Assembly (NCBI RefSeq): GCF_028369105.1
Contig: NZ_JAQNDO010000001.1
Span: 8,712,501 to 8,776,500 of the forward strand
Length of the DNA stretch: 64,000 nucleotides
Source of the DNA: Polyangium mundeleinium
Lineage (GTDB): Bacteria; Myxococcota_A; Polyangia; Polyangiales; Polyangiaceae
Direction: 5' to 3'
Shown here in pieces: positions 48,590-60,462 of this stretch (position 1 is the stretch's first letter; each line of letters starts with the position of its first letter). The notes under the pieces are model-generated. The model searched no databases. It was given only the letters and a program-made list of their open reading frames with translations, and had not been told where the DNA came from. The position numbers were made by a program, and so were the translations under genes.

Positions 48590-49279
48590 TCACCGGCACC
48601 GCGCGAGCGCGGCGCGCAAGGTGGGGAGCATTTGAAGGGCCGAGAGATCGGCTTCGAGCCGGACGAGCTCCTGGGCCACCCGGCTCCGCAATCCACAAAG
48701 CACGACCCGGGCCCCGAGCAAACGGAGCGCCGCGCAGACCCGCAAAAAGGCCACGGCCGTCGTCTCGTCGACCTCGTCGAGGCCCGTGAGATCGAGGATC
48801 ACGCAGCGCGCTGGCTGCGCGTGAATCCTCGCGAGCAGCGCCTCCGTCACGAGCGCGGCGCGCTCACCGTCGAGCGCGCCGATGATCGGCATGGCCACCA
48901 CGCCCTCGCCGACCTCCAGGATGGGCGCGGAGAGCGCGCGGATGGTCTCGGCCTGCTTCTCCACCACCGCGACGTGAGGCTCGAGCTCGCGCGTGCTTTG
49001 CTTGTACACGCGCTCCATGTTCTCGATACGCGCCTCGTATTGCGCCGTCGCCTCCAGGGCCGCCTCCAGGTCCTTTTCGCGCTGCCGGAGCAAGCTCCGC
49101 GTCCGGCGCAGCGAATGGGCGCTCTGCCGGAGCCGATCCAGCACGAGCCGGAGCGCGAGGGGCCCTGCGGCCGCCGCTGGGCACGCGTCGCAGGCGAGGA
49201 AATCGGAGAGGAAGGCATCCAGAGGCAGCTCGACGCGCGATTCGTCCTCGAGAATGCAACGATCACAATGCATGCTCAC
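48590..49279 (-). CDS. Coiled-coil STAS-domain protein with Glu at both phospho-sites
   Basis: 229 aa. Two Cys pairs near the N-terminus (CDRC and CDAC) and a helical/coiled segment (about 45-110) precede an RsbR-type STAS domain (about 112-229) with LSAPILEV and PIIGALDGERAA. Where RsbR proteins have Thr (VVDT and AQT), this one has Glu in both (EVDE and AQE), which mimics permanent phosphorylation. The GTG start at 49279 overlaps the FIST gene stop (GTGA); an ATG lies two codons on. It is co-transcribed with the FIST gene. Confidence 0.85.
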   Translation of the reverse strand: MSMHCDRCILEDESRVELPLDAFLSDFLACDACPAAAAGPLALRLVLDRLRQSAHSLRRTRSLLRQREKDLEAALEATAQYEARIENMERVYKQSTRELEPHVAVVEKQAETIRALSAPILEVGEGVVAMPIIGALDGERAALVTEALLARIHAQPARCVILDLTGLDEVDETTAVAFLRVCAALRLLGARVVLCGLRSRVAQELVRLEADLSALQMLPTLRAALARCR

Positions 49280-50433
49280 GCCCCGAGGAGGACCACGGTA
49301 AACGTCTCGTCGTGACAGAGGGTGACGTCACGCACGGGGCAAAGCTCGCCGTACGTATAAAACCCGACCTTGGGCACGCCCGGCGCGAGCGCGGAGAACG
49401 CGCGCCGGATCTCCTCCTGATAACGCGTGCCGAGGATGAGCTTGCGCCCGGCGCAACCAAAAATGAGCGCGAGCGCGGGCGACGGCATTTTTCGATGCGC
49501 CTCCTCGGCCGCCTGGGCGGCTGCGAGGAGCAGATCGTCCCGGGTCGAGCACGTCAGGCGAATCTTCATGCCCACGGCGATCTCGCTGCTGAGCAGCAGC
49601 CCGCCTTTCTCCTCGTCGAGCTTGCGCACCACCCGCACCACGTTCACGCGCTCGTCCGAATCCATGTAGCTGCCTTCGAAATCGAGGACCACGAGCAGCG
49701 GAAACTCGATCCCGATCATGTGCTGGTCCCGGAACGCGTGTCCGAGGAAATCCTTGTAGATCCGGAGCGCGGGTTTTCCGTCGAGCTCCAGGATGAGGTT
49801 TTTCCCCTCGACGCGCGTCACGGTGCGGACGGCCCCAAGCGGCCGAAACCCCGACTTTGCGGCCGTGGCGATCGCCCTCGTGCCGCGAATGGCGAGGGCG
49901 ACGGCGCCGCCGGTGAGCACCTCCCCGTCGCAAATCTCGTAGGTGCGCTCGAAGGCGAGGTGCTCCGCAGCGACGCCGCCCACAATGGGGAACGTCGCGC
50001 CGAGCACGTCCTGCAGCCCGCGGACGTACTCGGCGGGGCTCCCCTGGATGCCATCGGGAAACGTGACGACCAGGCTCGGGCCAAAGCCTCGAATTTTCTC
50101 CGCGAGCGCGCGCCCGGCGCGCCGGCTGTCGGGCAGCATGCCATCGACCTTGAACGCGGCGCATTCGATCCCCCGCAGGCCCATGGCGGTCACGGACGAG
50201 CTGAGGCCTTCGTCCGTATTGATCTCGGCGAAGCTCGAACACCCCACGACGACGACCCCCGCGAGCAGGCGGCCCCGGAGGCCCGCGAGCACCTCCGTGG
50301 GATCGTGCTGGCTCGACACGAAAAGAAGGACGGTCTCGGGCGGACCGCCGAGCTCGAAGGTCAGCTCCTCGGCGACCTCCCGACCCGCGATCAGGGCATC
50401 CGTATGCACGATGGATACTGTGGCTGCTCGCAT
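49276..50433 (-). CDS. FIST-domain sensory protein
   Basis: 385 aa. An FIST_N-type domain (about residues 20-205, with VVVGCSSFAEI and PIVGGVAAEHL) and an FIST_C domain (about 215-370, ending in GFYTYGELCPV) are both present. FIST proteins are thought to bind small ligands such as amino acids and feed signals to kinases or cyclases. The ATG at 50433 has a GGGAGGA ribosome site and lies downstream of the predicted promoter; the ATG at 50472 lies upstream of its start point. With the overlapping STAS gene it forms a sensor-effector pair. Confidence 0.88.
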   Translation of the reverse strand: MRAATVSIVHTDALIAGREVAEELTFELGGPPETVLLFVSSQHDPTEVLAGLRGRLLAGVVVVGCSSFAEINTDEGLSSSVTAMGLRGIECAAFKVDGMLPDSRRAGRALAEKIRGFGPSLVVTFPDGIQGSPAEYVRGLQDVLGATFPIVGGVAAEHLAFERTYEICDGEVLTGGAVALAIRGTRAIATAAKSGFRPLGAVRTVTRVEGKNLILELDGKPALRIYKDFLGHAFRDQHMIGIEFPLLVVLDFEGSYMDSDERVNVVRVVRKLDEEKGGLLLSSEIAVGMKIRLTCSTRDDLLLAAAQAAEEAHRKMPSPALALIFGCAGRKLILGTRYQEEIRRAFSALAPGVPKVGFYTYGELCPVRDVTLCHDETFTVVLLGA

Positions 50434-50470
50434 TCTTCCTCCCAATGTCGACGTGATGACGCCATTTTTC

Positions 50471-50508
50471 ATGTTACATGATGGAATTCGGTCGCACCAA
50501 TGGAATTC
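50471..50508 (-). promoter_or_regulatory. FIST-STAS operon promoter with ATGGAATTC direct repeats
   Basis: On the minus strand, -35 TTGGTG (50500-50495), 18-bp spacer and -10 TAACAT (50476-50471). Two copies of ATGGAATTC (50481-50489 and 50500-50508 on the plus strand), 19 bp apart, lie in and beside the spacer. CATGT-T-ACATG (50470-50480) covers the -10. The patch is AT-rich against its surroundings. The divergent MerC-like gene may share these sites. Confidence 0.45.
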
Positions 50509-50606
50509 CGTACATTCCTGACAGACGATGGGGACGGAGGAACTCTCCCATTGCACGGCGAATCGTCCTCGACGAAGAAGCGGCACTGCAGCTCGAGCGG
50601 GATTGC

Positions 50607-51146
50607 ATGAGCGGCCCCCGCGGTCATGTTCACGTCGTGAACGCACATACGAGCCAGGCCGAGCCTCCCGAGGCGCATCACGAAGGTTGCTGCGGAGGTC
50701 ACCGCGACAAGGCGCAGACCGCGGCGCCCGGCCGCTCGTCCTTCCTCGGCGCCGTGCTTCCGGTGCTCGCCTGCGCCGTGTGCCCGACCTGCCTCGGCGC
50801 GTGGGCGCAGGCGCTCTCGGCGGTCGGCGTCGGATTCGTGATGACCGAGACCGAGCACCTCCTTTTGCTCGTCGCCGCGGTCGTGATCACGCTGGCCGTG
50901 AGCGGCCGTCGTTATGCCCGCTCGCGTCGCGCGGGCCCGCTCGTGCTCTCGCTCGCCGGCGCGGCCGGGCTCGTCGCGAGCCACGCCCTCGGCGAGATTC
51001 AGGTCCTCGCGTGGTCATCGATTGGGGTGCTCGTGGCAGCGTCCATCTGGCAGGAGCGCGCGCGGCCGCGAAAGGCGGCCCGGCGAGACGCGCCGGAGCC
51101 GCGGGGCGCCTTTCGAGGCGCCGAGGTCCCGGCCGGCGTGGATTGA
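50607..51146 (+). CDS. MerC-like membrane protein
   Basis: 179 aa. A His/Cys-rich N-terminal stretch (AHHEGCCGGH, about residues 26-35) precedes about four membrane helices. The first contains LPVLACAVCPTCLGAWA, the Cys-pair pattern of MerC/MerC-like metal transporters. Uptake or sequestration of a heavy metal is the family expectation. The ATG at 50607 is favoured (GAGCGGGA upstream); the frame is open to 50478. It is divergent from the FIST operon. Confidence 0.75.
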   Translation: MSGPRGHVHVVNAHTSQAEPPEAHHEGCCGGHRDKAQTAAPGRSSFLGAVLPVLACAVCPTCLGAWAQALSAVGVGFVMTETEHLLLLVAAVVITLAVSGRRYARSRRAGPLVLSLAGAAGLVASHALGEIQVLAWSSIGVLVAASIWQERARPRKAARRDAPEPRGAFRGAEVPAGVD

Positions 51147-51356
51147 AGGGCCTCAGCCCGTCGCGCCCGCGCCCGGCTCCCCTTCGGGCGCCGGGGCGTC
51201 GGCGGCGATTGACCATAGCAGGCCCATATCCATGACATCGAAGAGAACCTTACGGCCCCGTTCGAGCCCCTCGCTCTCCTCCTGGTCTTCCGACCAGCAA
51301 GGCCGTGTAATGGGTCCGTAATTGACGGGGCAGCGGCGCTCGGGTAGGAGGAGCGC

Positions 51357-51899
51357 ATGCACAACGAAGACAAGCGTGGCGAAACCGGTGGCATCCATCC
51401 GCTGCAAGCCCAGCTCGATCCCGGGCTTTTGGATTGGCGGTATTATACGATCGCATGGTACGGGAGCCGGAAGTTCGCCGACATCATCGCCACCCGGATC
51501 GCCGGCGGGGGGTATAACGCCGGCAAGGAGTACTGGATCGTCGACAAGTCGATGCTGACGAACGCGAACGAGCTCGTCGTCGCCAACGGGGGCGACAAGA
51601 GTTGGACCGATCCGGTGCCCATGGCCTCCGCGGGTATGCAGGAGTTCGTCGCGAACTGCGCGGCGACCTGGACCCAGGTGACCACCGACCTCACGACCGG
51701 CATTCTCTACAAACACGCGACCCAGGACTATTACGTGCGTATCGTGCTCGCCGGCACGGCGCCGACCACGACCATCTCGGCGCTGCGATGGTATCAGAAG
51801 GACAGCACGGCCCCGGCGCCGTCCTTCGACCCGAGCGGGACGTATACCGAGGTCTCGGCCCTCGGATCCGGAACGATCTGGTATGCCGATTCGAAGTAG
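51357..51899 (+). CDS. Hypothetical protein, Trp/Tyr-rich
   Basis: 180 aa with a very good AGGAGG ribosome site (51346-51351) before the ATG. There is no signal peptide or membrane helix. It is rich in aromatic residues and Thr (LLDWRYYTIAWYGSRKF, then TDLTTGILYKHATQDYYVRIV), suggesting a beta-rich fold. I do not recognise it. The 210-bp gap before it shows nothing convincing. It converges on the kinase-FGE gene with 23 bp between. Confidence 0.65.
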   Translation: MHNEDKRGETGGIHPLQAQLDPGLLDWRYYTIAWYGSRKFADIIATRIAGGGYNAGKEYWIVDKSMLTNANELVVANGGDKSWTDPVPMASAGMQEFVANCAATWTQVTTDLTTGILYKHATQDYYVRIVLAGTAPTTTISALRWYQKDSTAPAPSFDPSGTYTEVSALGSGTIWYADSK

Positions 51900-51922
51900 C
51901 CCTGACCGCAAAGAGGCGCGAT

Positions 51923-55460
<3,538 letters not shown>

Positions 55461-55471
55461 AGGCCGTCGCG

Positions 55472-55574
55472 CCGGGGCGCTGCCCCGGTCCCCGCGGGGA
55501 CTGTTCACCCAAAGGCCCGAACCAGGCACGGCCTGGACCGAGCTGGAAGAACTGCGCGATGCGCAGTTCTTCCA
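55472..55574. terminator. Three-hairpin bidirectional terminator/REP-like cluster
   Basis: The convergent gap holds three perfect structures: CCGGGGC-GCT-GCCCCGG (55472-55488), the palindrome TCCCCGCGGGGA (55489-55500) and a 14-bp stem with a GAT loop (55544-55574; stem TGGAAGAACTGCGC). The first two resemble a GC-rich intergenic repeat that I recall as common in myxobacterial genomes. Confidence 0.6.
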
Positions 55575-55613
55575 TGGGCCGGTGGCAAGACCAGGGACGA
55601 CGTTGCCGGTTGC

Positions 55614-56204
55614 CTACCTGGAGTTGATGCCGAGCTTGGGGTCGAACGCGTAGTACGCAATGTTGCTCCCGTCGTTCGTCACCCCGAACACGAGCCCGTA
55701 CTCCAGAACCCCCTGCACGTTGCCGCTGCCCTCGAACTGGATGAACGGATCGTAGATGGTCGCGTTGGATGCCCGGAGGCTTTGCGCGATCATGGGGCAG
55801 CCTTTCCAGTTCTGATAGCTCTGGGGAGCGGTCCCCCATTGCGGGTTGTCGGTGCCGTACGTCATATAAGGCACGCCGCCCCGTTGCTCGTCGAACTCGG
55901 GGATGTTGATGGGCCGGTTCGCGGCGTCGCGCATGATCGCGTCGCTGAGCGGCTCCCCTTTGAACGAGTTCGCGAGGAGGGAGTAGGGCGCCAGCCTCGA
56001 GGTCACGGTACCATTCGCGTCGACCACGCGGAGGATGACCTGCTCGTTGGCCTTGATGTTCACGGTGTAGTCGCCATTCTGGACCGTGGTCACACCGTCT
56101 TGCTGCAAGCTGAAGTTGGGATGAGGGAGCCACGTCGGGTTCGCGAGCGTGCCGCCGGCCGGGAGCTTGGTGGAATCGACCAGGAAGTTGATCTGCGTCG
56201 TCAT
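55614..56204 (-). CDS. Possible AidA/PixA-type (inclusion-body family) protein
   Basis: 196 aa from the ATG at 56204, no signal peptide. The order of features fits the AidA/PixA family: N-terminal INFLVDSTKL, a central YTVNIKANEQVILRVVDANGT, a WGTAPQSYQNWKG segment and a C-terminal YGLVFGVTNDG...YYAFDPKL that resembles the YYxxWDP ending of AidA. These are small beta-rich proteins of uncertain role, sometimes quorum-regulated or stored as inclusions. Overall similarity by eye is weak. Confidence 0.5.
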   Translation of the reverse strand: MTTQINFLVDSTKLPAGGTLANPTWLPHPNFSLQQDGVTTVQNGDYTVNIKANEQVILRVVDANGTVTSRLAPYSLLANSFKGEPLSDAIMRDAANRPINIPEFDEQRGGVPYMTYGTDNPQWGTAPQSYQNWKGCPMIAQSLRASNATIYDPFIQFEGSGNVQGVLEYGLVFGVTNDGSNIAYYAFDPKLGINSR

Positions 56205-56679
56205 GTTCTTACCCGTCCTTCTCAGGGGAATGATGGACCGCGGTGCGCCGCCTCTCCGCGACGTCCGCCATCGACAATCGAAGGAATGCCACGCTTCGCG
56301 CCGGACCTCAATTACAGGCCCATAACAGCGAAGGACGCAGCGGCTGTGGGCAGCCCCCCCGCCGCCAGAACCCTGTAATCGATCTGTAATGGCCCCCGTG
56401 GGCGCACGGCGGGGACCGTCCGCGGGGCATCGGGCCCTCCGTCGAGAGCCGCGAAGACCTGCAGGGCAAGCCCACCCGGGGCGGCGTCGGGGCCGACACG
56501 CAGGATCCACCGCGACCACCGGGGCCCCTCCGTTCGGTGGAAATCCAGCCAAGATCCGCAGGGTTGGCGCCCCCGGGTCAGGCGTACCGGAATCCTTCTC
56601 CGCTTCCGCGTTCGCCTCCGTTTCCGCTTCCGCTCCCGCCCCCGCTTCCGCTTCCGCTCCCGCATCCTCCCGATCTAGG
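56205..56679. other. 475-bp divergent gap with CTGTAAT sites and TTCCGC-type repeats
   Basis: No gene is supported here. Three copies of ATTACAG/CTGTAAT occur: 56311-56317 (inverted), 56373-56379 and 56384-56390, the last two 11 bp apart, or one helix turn. A low-complexity run of TTCCGC/CTCCCGC hexamers fills about 56595-56667, immediately before the synthase-like gene. No clear -35/-10 pair was found. Confidence 0.5.
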
Positions 56680-59600
56680 ATGCGCGCCCCCCCGATGACG
56701 CAGCCCCGCCCCTCCCCCCCGAGCTCCTCGGCCCATCCCCTCAAGGTCGCGCTCTTGCTCTTCGGCTCCGGCCTCTCGGCGCTCGTCTACCAGACGGCCT
56801 GGCAACGTGAGCTTCGCCTCGTCTTCGGGTCCTCCACGGCTGCGAGCGCCGCCGTCCTCGCGATATTCATCGGCGGCGCGGGCGCGGGCAGCTTGCTCTT
56901 CGGCAAGCGCAGCGACGCATCGCCCCGGCCGCTCCGCCTCTATGGCCGCCTCGAACTCGCCATTGCGGCGCTCGCGGCCGTCAGCCCGTTCGCGATCGAC
57001 CTCGCGCGTATCGTGTATCGCGCCGCGGGCGGCACCTTTCTCCTCGGAATGACGCTCGGCACGGCCCTGCGCCTCGCGCTCGCCGCCCTCGTCATCGGCG
57101 CGCCCACGGTCCTCATGGGTGGCACCTTGCCCTCGGCCGCGCGTTCGGCCGAAAGCCAAACCGATACGCAGAGGCGCGCCGTCGGCTGGTTGTATGCGGC
57201 GAACACGCTCGGCGCGGTCGCGGGCGCCACGCTTTGCACGCTCCTCCTCCTGGAGACGCTCGGCACCCGCGGTGCGCTCTGGGTCGCCGCGCTGCTCAAT
57301 GCGATCGTCGCAGGCCTCGCGCTCCTCGTGGACAAACGGCTCGCCCCGATGGCCGAGGAGCCGACCACGAAGGCCGACGAGCGTGCCGCGGAATCGAAGG
57401 CGAGCTTGCCACCGCGGTTCGTGCTCGCATTCGCCGCGCTCTCGGGGTTTTTGTTCTTCTGGCTCGAGCTCGTCTGGTATCGGCTCCTCGGCCCGCTCCT
57501 CGGCGGCACGGTGTATACGTTCGGCGTCATCCTTGCCGTCGTCCTGCTCGGGATCGGGCTCGGGGGGCTCTTGTATCCCCTCCTTTTCCGCAAGCGCGTC
57601 CCGTCGGCGCGGGGGCTCGCGCTCACGGCGGCGCTCGAAGCGCTCTTCGTGGCCGTTCCTTTTGCGCTGGGCGACCGGCTCGCGGTGCTCGCGCTCGCGC
57701 TCCGGCCCGAGGCGGGCACGGGGCTCTTTCATTACGTGCCGGGCTGGATCGCGCTCACGGGCATCATGGCGTTTCCGGCGGCGCTCGTGGCCGGCGTGCA
57801 GTATCCGCTCCTCGTCGCATTGCTCGGCGAGGGCCGGACCCGCGTCGGCTCGCACCTCGGCACCGTGGGCGCGCACAATACCCTCGGCGCCATGGTCGGC
57901 TCGCTCGCCGGCGGGTTTCTCCTCGTCCCCACGCTCGGCGCCCTCGGATCCATGCGCGTCGTGGTGTTCGGGCTCCTCGCCATGGCGGCCGGCTCCGCGT
58001 ACTTCGCGATTCGCGTGCCTGCTTTGCGGCGCATGATCGCCGCCCCGCTCTCGGCCGCCCTCGCCTTTGCCGCCATTCTCTCGCCGGGCCCCTCGGCCGT
58101 CCTCCGGCATACGCCCATCGGCGCGGGCCGTGTCGATCGCGTTTTGCTCGACACGCCCGCGTTCACGCGTGCCTGGATCGAGGACGTCAAGCGCTTGATC
58201 ATCTGGCAAACCGAGGGGCGCGAGAGCAGCGTGGCCATCGACGGCACCGACGGCATCGCGATGGTCGTTAATGGCAAGATCGACGGCAATGCGCGCGGCG
58301 ACGCCTCGACGCAGGTGATGGGCGGCCTCCTCGGCGCGTTGCTCCACCCCGATCCGAAGCACGCCATGGTGATTGGCTTCGGCACCGGGAGCTCGGCCGG
58401 GTGGCTCGGCAAGGTGCCCGCCATGGAGCGCGTGGACGTCGCCGAGCTCGAGCCCTCCATGCTGGAAATCGGCCGCCGCTGCGCGCCGGTGAACGAGGAC
58501 GTCCTTTCGAACCCGAAGGTTCGTGTCCTCCTCGGCGACGCGCGCGAAATCCTCCCCACGGTGCCGGCCCGCTACGACGTGGTCTTCTCCGAGCCTTCGA
58601 ACCCGTACCGCGCCGGCGTCGCGAGCCTGTTCACGCAGGAGTATTACCGCGCCGTGCGCGGCCGGCTCAAGGAGGGCGGGCTCTTCCTGCAATGGGTGCA
58701 GATCTACGAGATCGATGTCGACACGCTTCGCACGATCTATGCGACGCTCGCCTCGGTCTTTCCGGCCGTGGAGACATGGTATCTCGGCTGGAGTGATCTC
58801 GTCCTCGTCGCGTCGGAGGCCCCGCTCGTGCACGATCCGGACCTCCTCCGGACGAAGCTCGCCGCGGAGCCCTATCGGCGGGCGCTTCTGAATGCCTGGC
58901 GCACCGAGGGCATCGAGGGGCTCTTTGCGCATTACGTGGCCGGCCCTCCGTTCGCGCGGGGGCTCGCCGACGTGCCCGGCGCCACCTTCAACACCGACGA
59001 TCGGAACCGCGTGGAGTTCGGCTTCGCGCGGGCCGTCGGCAATTTTGGCTCGGTATCGACCTTCTTCGAGTCCGTCCGGCACCGCAAGGAGGATCGCCCG
59101 ACGCTCAAATCGGGCAACCTCGATTTCGTGCGGGTCGCGGAGGATCGCGCGGCCCAGGTCGCGGGCGACGGCTCGGACCCGGCCATGCCCGAGCACCTCA
59201 CGCCGGACGCGGAGGTGCGCGTGCAAGCGCTCGTCAATTACGCGGCCGGCAACCTCGAAGGTGCGCTCGCGAAATGGGCATTCCAGGAGCAAGCTCCGGT
59301 CGGCCCGGTGGAGACGACGCTCGTGGCCGAGGGGCTCGCGTGGAAGGGCGACGACGGCGTGCTCCCGCTGCTCGAACGGCACGCGCGTGATTTCCCGATC
59401 GAGGCCGACGTGATCCGCGCCCGCTACGAATACGCGAAGGGCCGGCGCGCCGAGGCCGTGAAGCTGCTCGAACGCGCGTTCGCCGCGTACCGGCGTGATC
59501 CGTGGCCCTCGACGGCCGTCATGAACCGGGCCATGGACCTCGCGCGCGAGCTCGGCCAGAGCGCGCCCGCCGACGCGAAGCGCATCTTCACCGCCCTCGA

Positions 59601-59859
59601 CATGCCCTTTTCGGTGCTGGTGCTCGAATCGACCCGGAGGAACCTGCGTGTCGATCTCTCCGAGGTGCTCCCCGAGGAAAACGCGTGCGTGGCCGCGTTT
59701 GCCGCCCTCGAACCCCACCCGCCGTGGGACGAGCGCCTGCTCGGGCTCCGGCGTGATTGTTATGCGCGCTTCATGCACCCGCTCGCGGCGGAGGCGTCAC
59801 GCGCGACGGAGCGGCGGGCGGCGTGTGTGGGATGGCGGGGGTGGCTGACCTGTTTGTGA
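56680..59859 (+). CDS. Membrane-fused spermidine-synthase-like protein
   Basis: 1059 aa from the ATG at 56680; an ATG at 56695 is possible. The N-terminal half has about fourteen membrane helices (residues 20-485). A soluble Rossmann methyltransferase/polyamine-synthase fold follows (about 540-760): GFGTGSSAGWLG, ERVDVAELEPSML, GDAREILP and FSEPSNPYRAGVASLFTQEYY. Such fused proteins form a widespread bacterial family with SEPSNP in place of the SDP of true synthases, so polyamine synthesis is doubtful. The C-terminal 290 residues are TPR-like. The last residues are Cys/Trp-rich and may be frame drift. Confidence 0.85.
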   Translation: MRAPPMTQPRPSPPSSSAHPLKVALLLFGSGLSALVYQTAWQRELRLVFGSSTAASAAVLAIFIGGAGAGSLLFGKRSDASPRPLRLYGRLELAIAALAAVSPFAIDLARIVYRAAGGTFLLGMTLGTALRLALAALVIGAPTVLMGGTLPSAARSAESQTDTQRRAVGWLYAANTLGAVAGATLCTLLLLETLGTRGALWVAALLNAIVAGLALLVDKRLAPMAEEPTTKADERAAESKASLPPRFVLAFAALSGFLFFWLELVWYRLLGPLLGGTVYTFGVILAVVLLGIGLGGLLYPLLFRKRVPSARGLALTAALEALFVAVPFALGDRLAVLALALRPEAGTGLFHYVPGWIALTGIMAFPAALVAGVQYPLLVALLGEGRTRVGSHLGTVGAHNTLGAMVGSLAGGFLLVPTLGALGSMRVVVFGLLAMAAGSAYFAIRVPALRRMIAAPLSAALAFAAILSPGPSAVLRHTPIGAGRVDRVLLDTPAFTRAWIEDVKRLIIWQTEGRESSVAIDGTDGIAMVVNGKIDGNARGDASTQVMGGLLGALLHPDPKHAMVIGFGTGSSAGWLGKVPAMERVDVAELEPSMLEIGRRCAPVNEDVLSNPKVRVLLGDAREILPTVPARYDVVFSEPSNPYRAGVASLFTQEYYRAVRGRLKEGGLFLQWVQIYEIDVDTLRTIYATLASVFPAVETWYLGWSDLVLVASEAPLVHDPDLLRTKLAAEPYRRALLNAWRTEGIEGLFAHYVAGPPFARGLADVPGATFNTDDRNRVEFGFARAVGNFGSVSTFFESVRHRKEDRPTLKSGNLDFVRVAEDRAAQVAGDGSDPAMPEHLTPDAEVRVQALVNYAAGNLEGALAKWAFQEQAPVGPVETTLVAEGLAWKGDDGVLPLLERHARDFPIEADVIRARYEYAKGRRAEAVKLLERAFAAYRRDPWPSTAVMNRAMDLARELGQSAPADAKRIFTALDMPFSVLVLESTRRNLRVDLSEVLPEENACVAAFAALEPHPPWDERLLGLRRDCYARFMHPLAAEASRATERRAACVGWRGWLTCL

Positions 59860-59889
59860 ATGTGCGCGCTCGGTCAGGCGGTCTCCACG

Positions 59890-60267
59890 TCAATCGGCGA
59901 TGTCGCGGCCCGCGGCGACCGTCTGCCCATCGGACGTCACGAGCACCTCGAGCTCTTGCCCTCCCTTCGTGATGTGAGCCTCGAAGAAGACCTGGCCACC
60001 GGGCAGGGTATACATCTCCACCTTGTCGAGCTTGCCGCCCTGCGCCCACCTCAGGATGGTGTCGCGCGCTGCGGGCGAGGCGGAGCTCAGCGAGACCTCC
60101 CATTCCTTGCCTTGGTCGAGGAAGTCCTCGAGCGACTTGCCGCCCGTATCCAGGGGTGACGGCGTCATCTTGTTCGGCTGCTCCCCTTGCGCGTCGACTG
60201 CGGCCGGCAGGGCGACCCAAGCGAACGCGAGCGACGCGAGCAGCGGCCATCGTTCCAGCCTCGTCAT
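59890..60267 (-). CDS. Small secreted PepSY-like protein
   Basis: 125 aa. The ATG at 60267 has an excellent AAGGAGG ribosome site. A signal peptide ends near PAAVDAQG (about residue 24). The mature part contains two short repeat-like beta-alpha units, the second (VEMYTLPGGQVFFEAHITKGG then LEVLVTSDG) similar to PepSY-like periplasmic proteins, which bind or inhibit peptidases. A 14-bp palindrome lies 20 bp upstream. Its stop converges on the synthase-like gene across 30 bp. Confidence 0.7.
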   Translation of the reverse strand: MTRLERWPLLASLAFAWVALPAAVDAQGEQPNKMTPSPLDTGGKSLEDFLDQGKEWEVSLSSASPAARDTILRWAQGGKLDKVEMYTLPGGQVFFEAHITKGGQELEVLVTSDGQTVAAGRDIAD

Positions 60268-60286
60268 GAATTCGTTCCTCCTTCCG

Positions 60287-60300
60287 GGCACGTACGTGCC
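60287..60300. promoter_or_regulatory. 14-bp palindrome upstream of the PepSY-like gene
   Basis: GGCACGTACGTGCC is a perfect palindrome 20 bp from the start codon at 60267, in the 195-bp divergent gap. It could be a dimeric repressor site. The rest of the gap shows nothing clear. Confidence 0.4.
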
Positions 60301-60462
60301 GCCGGATGACGCGCGCCATCCCATGCGAACCGAATGCCGCGCGCGCCGTCGGCCGGCGTCGACGCGGCCCACGCGCCGCCCGGGGTCGTTTGATTCGTGC
60401 CGTGCGGGGCTGCTTGCATTTCTTCGTTGCACCGGGGATGCGCTTGCTCTTCCATCGCTTCG

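Noticed and set aside
51153-51320. Small minus-strand peptide ending in APAPEGEPGAGATG
   Set aside because: Reasonable codon use, but there is no start codon before the last 26 residues and no ribosome site.
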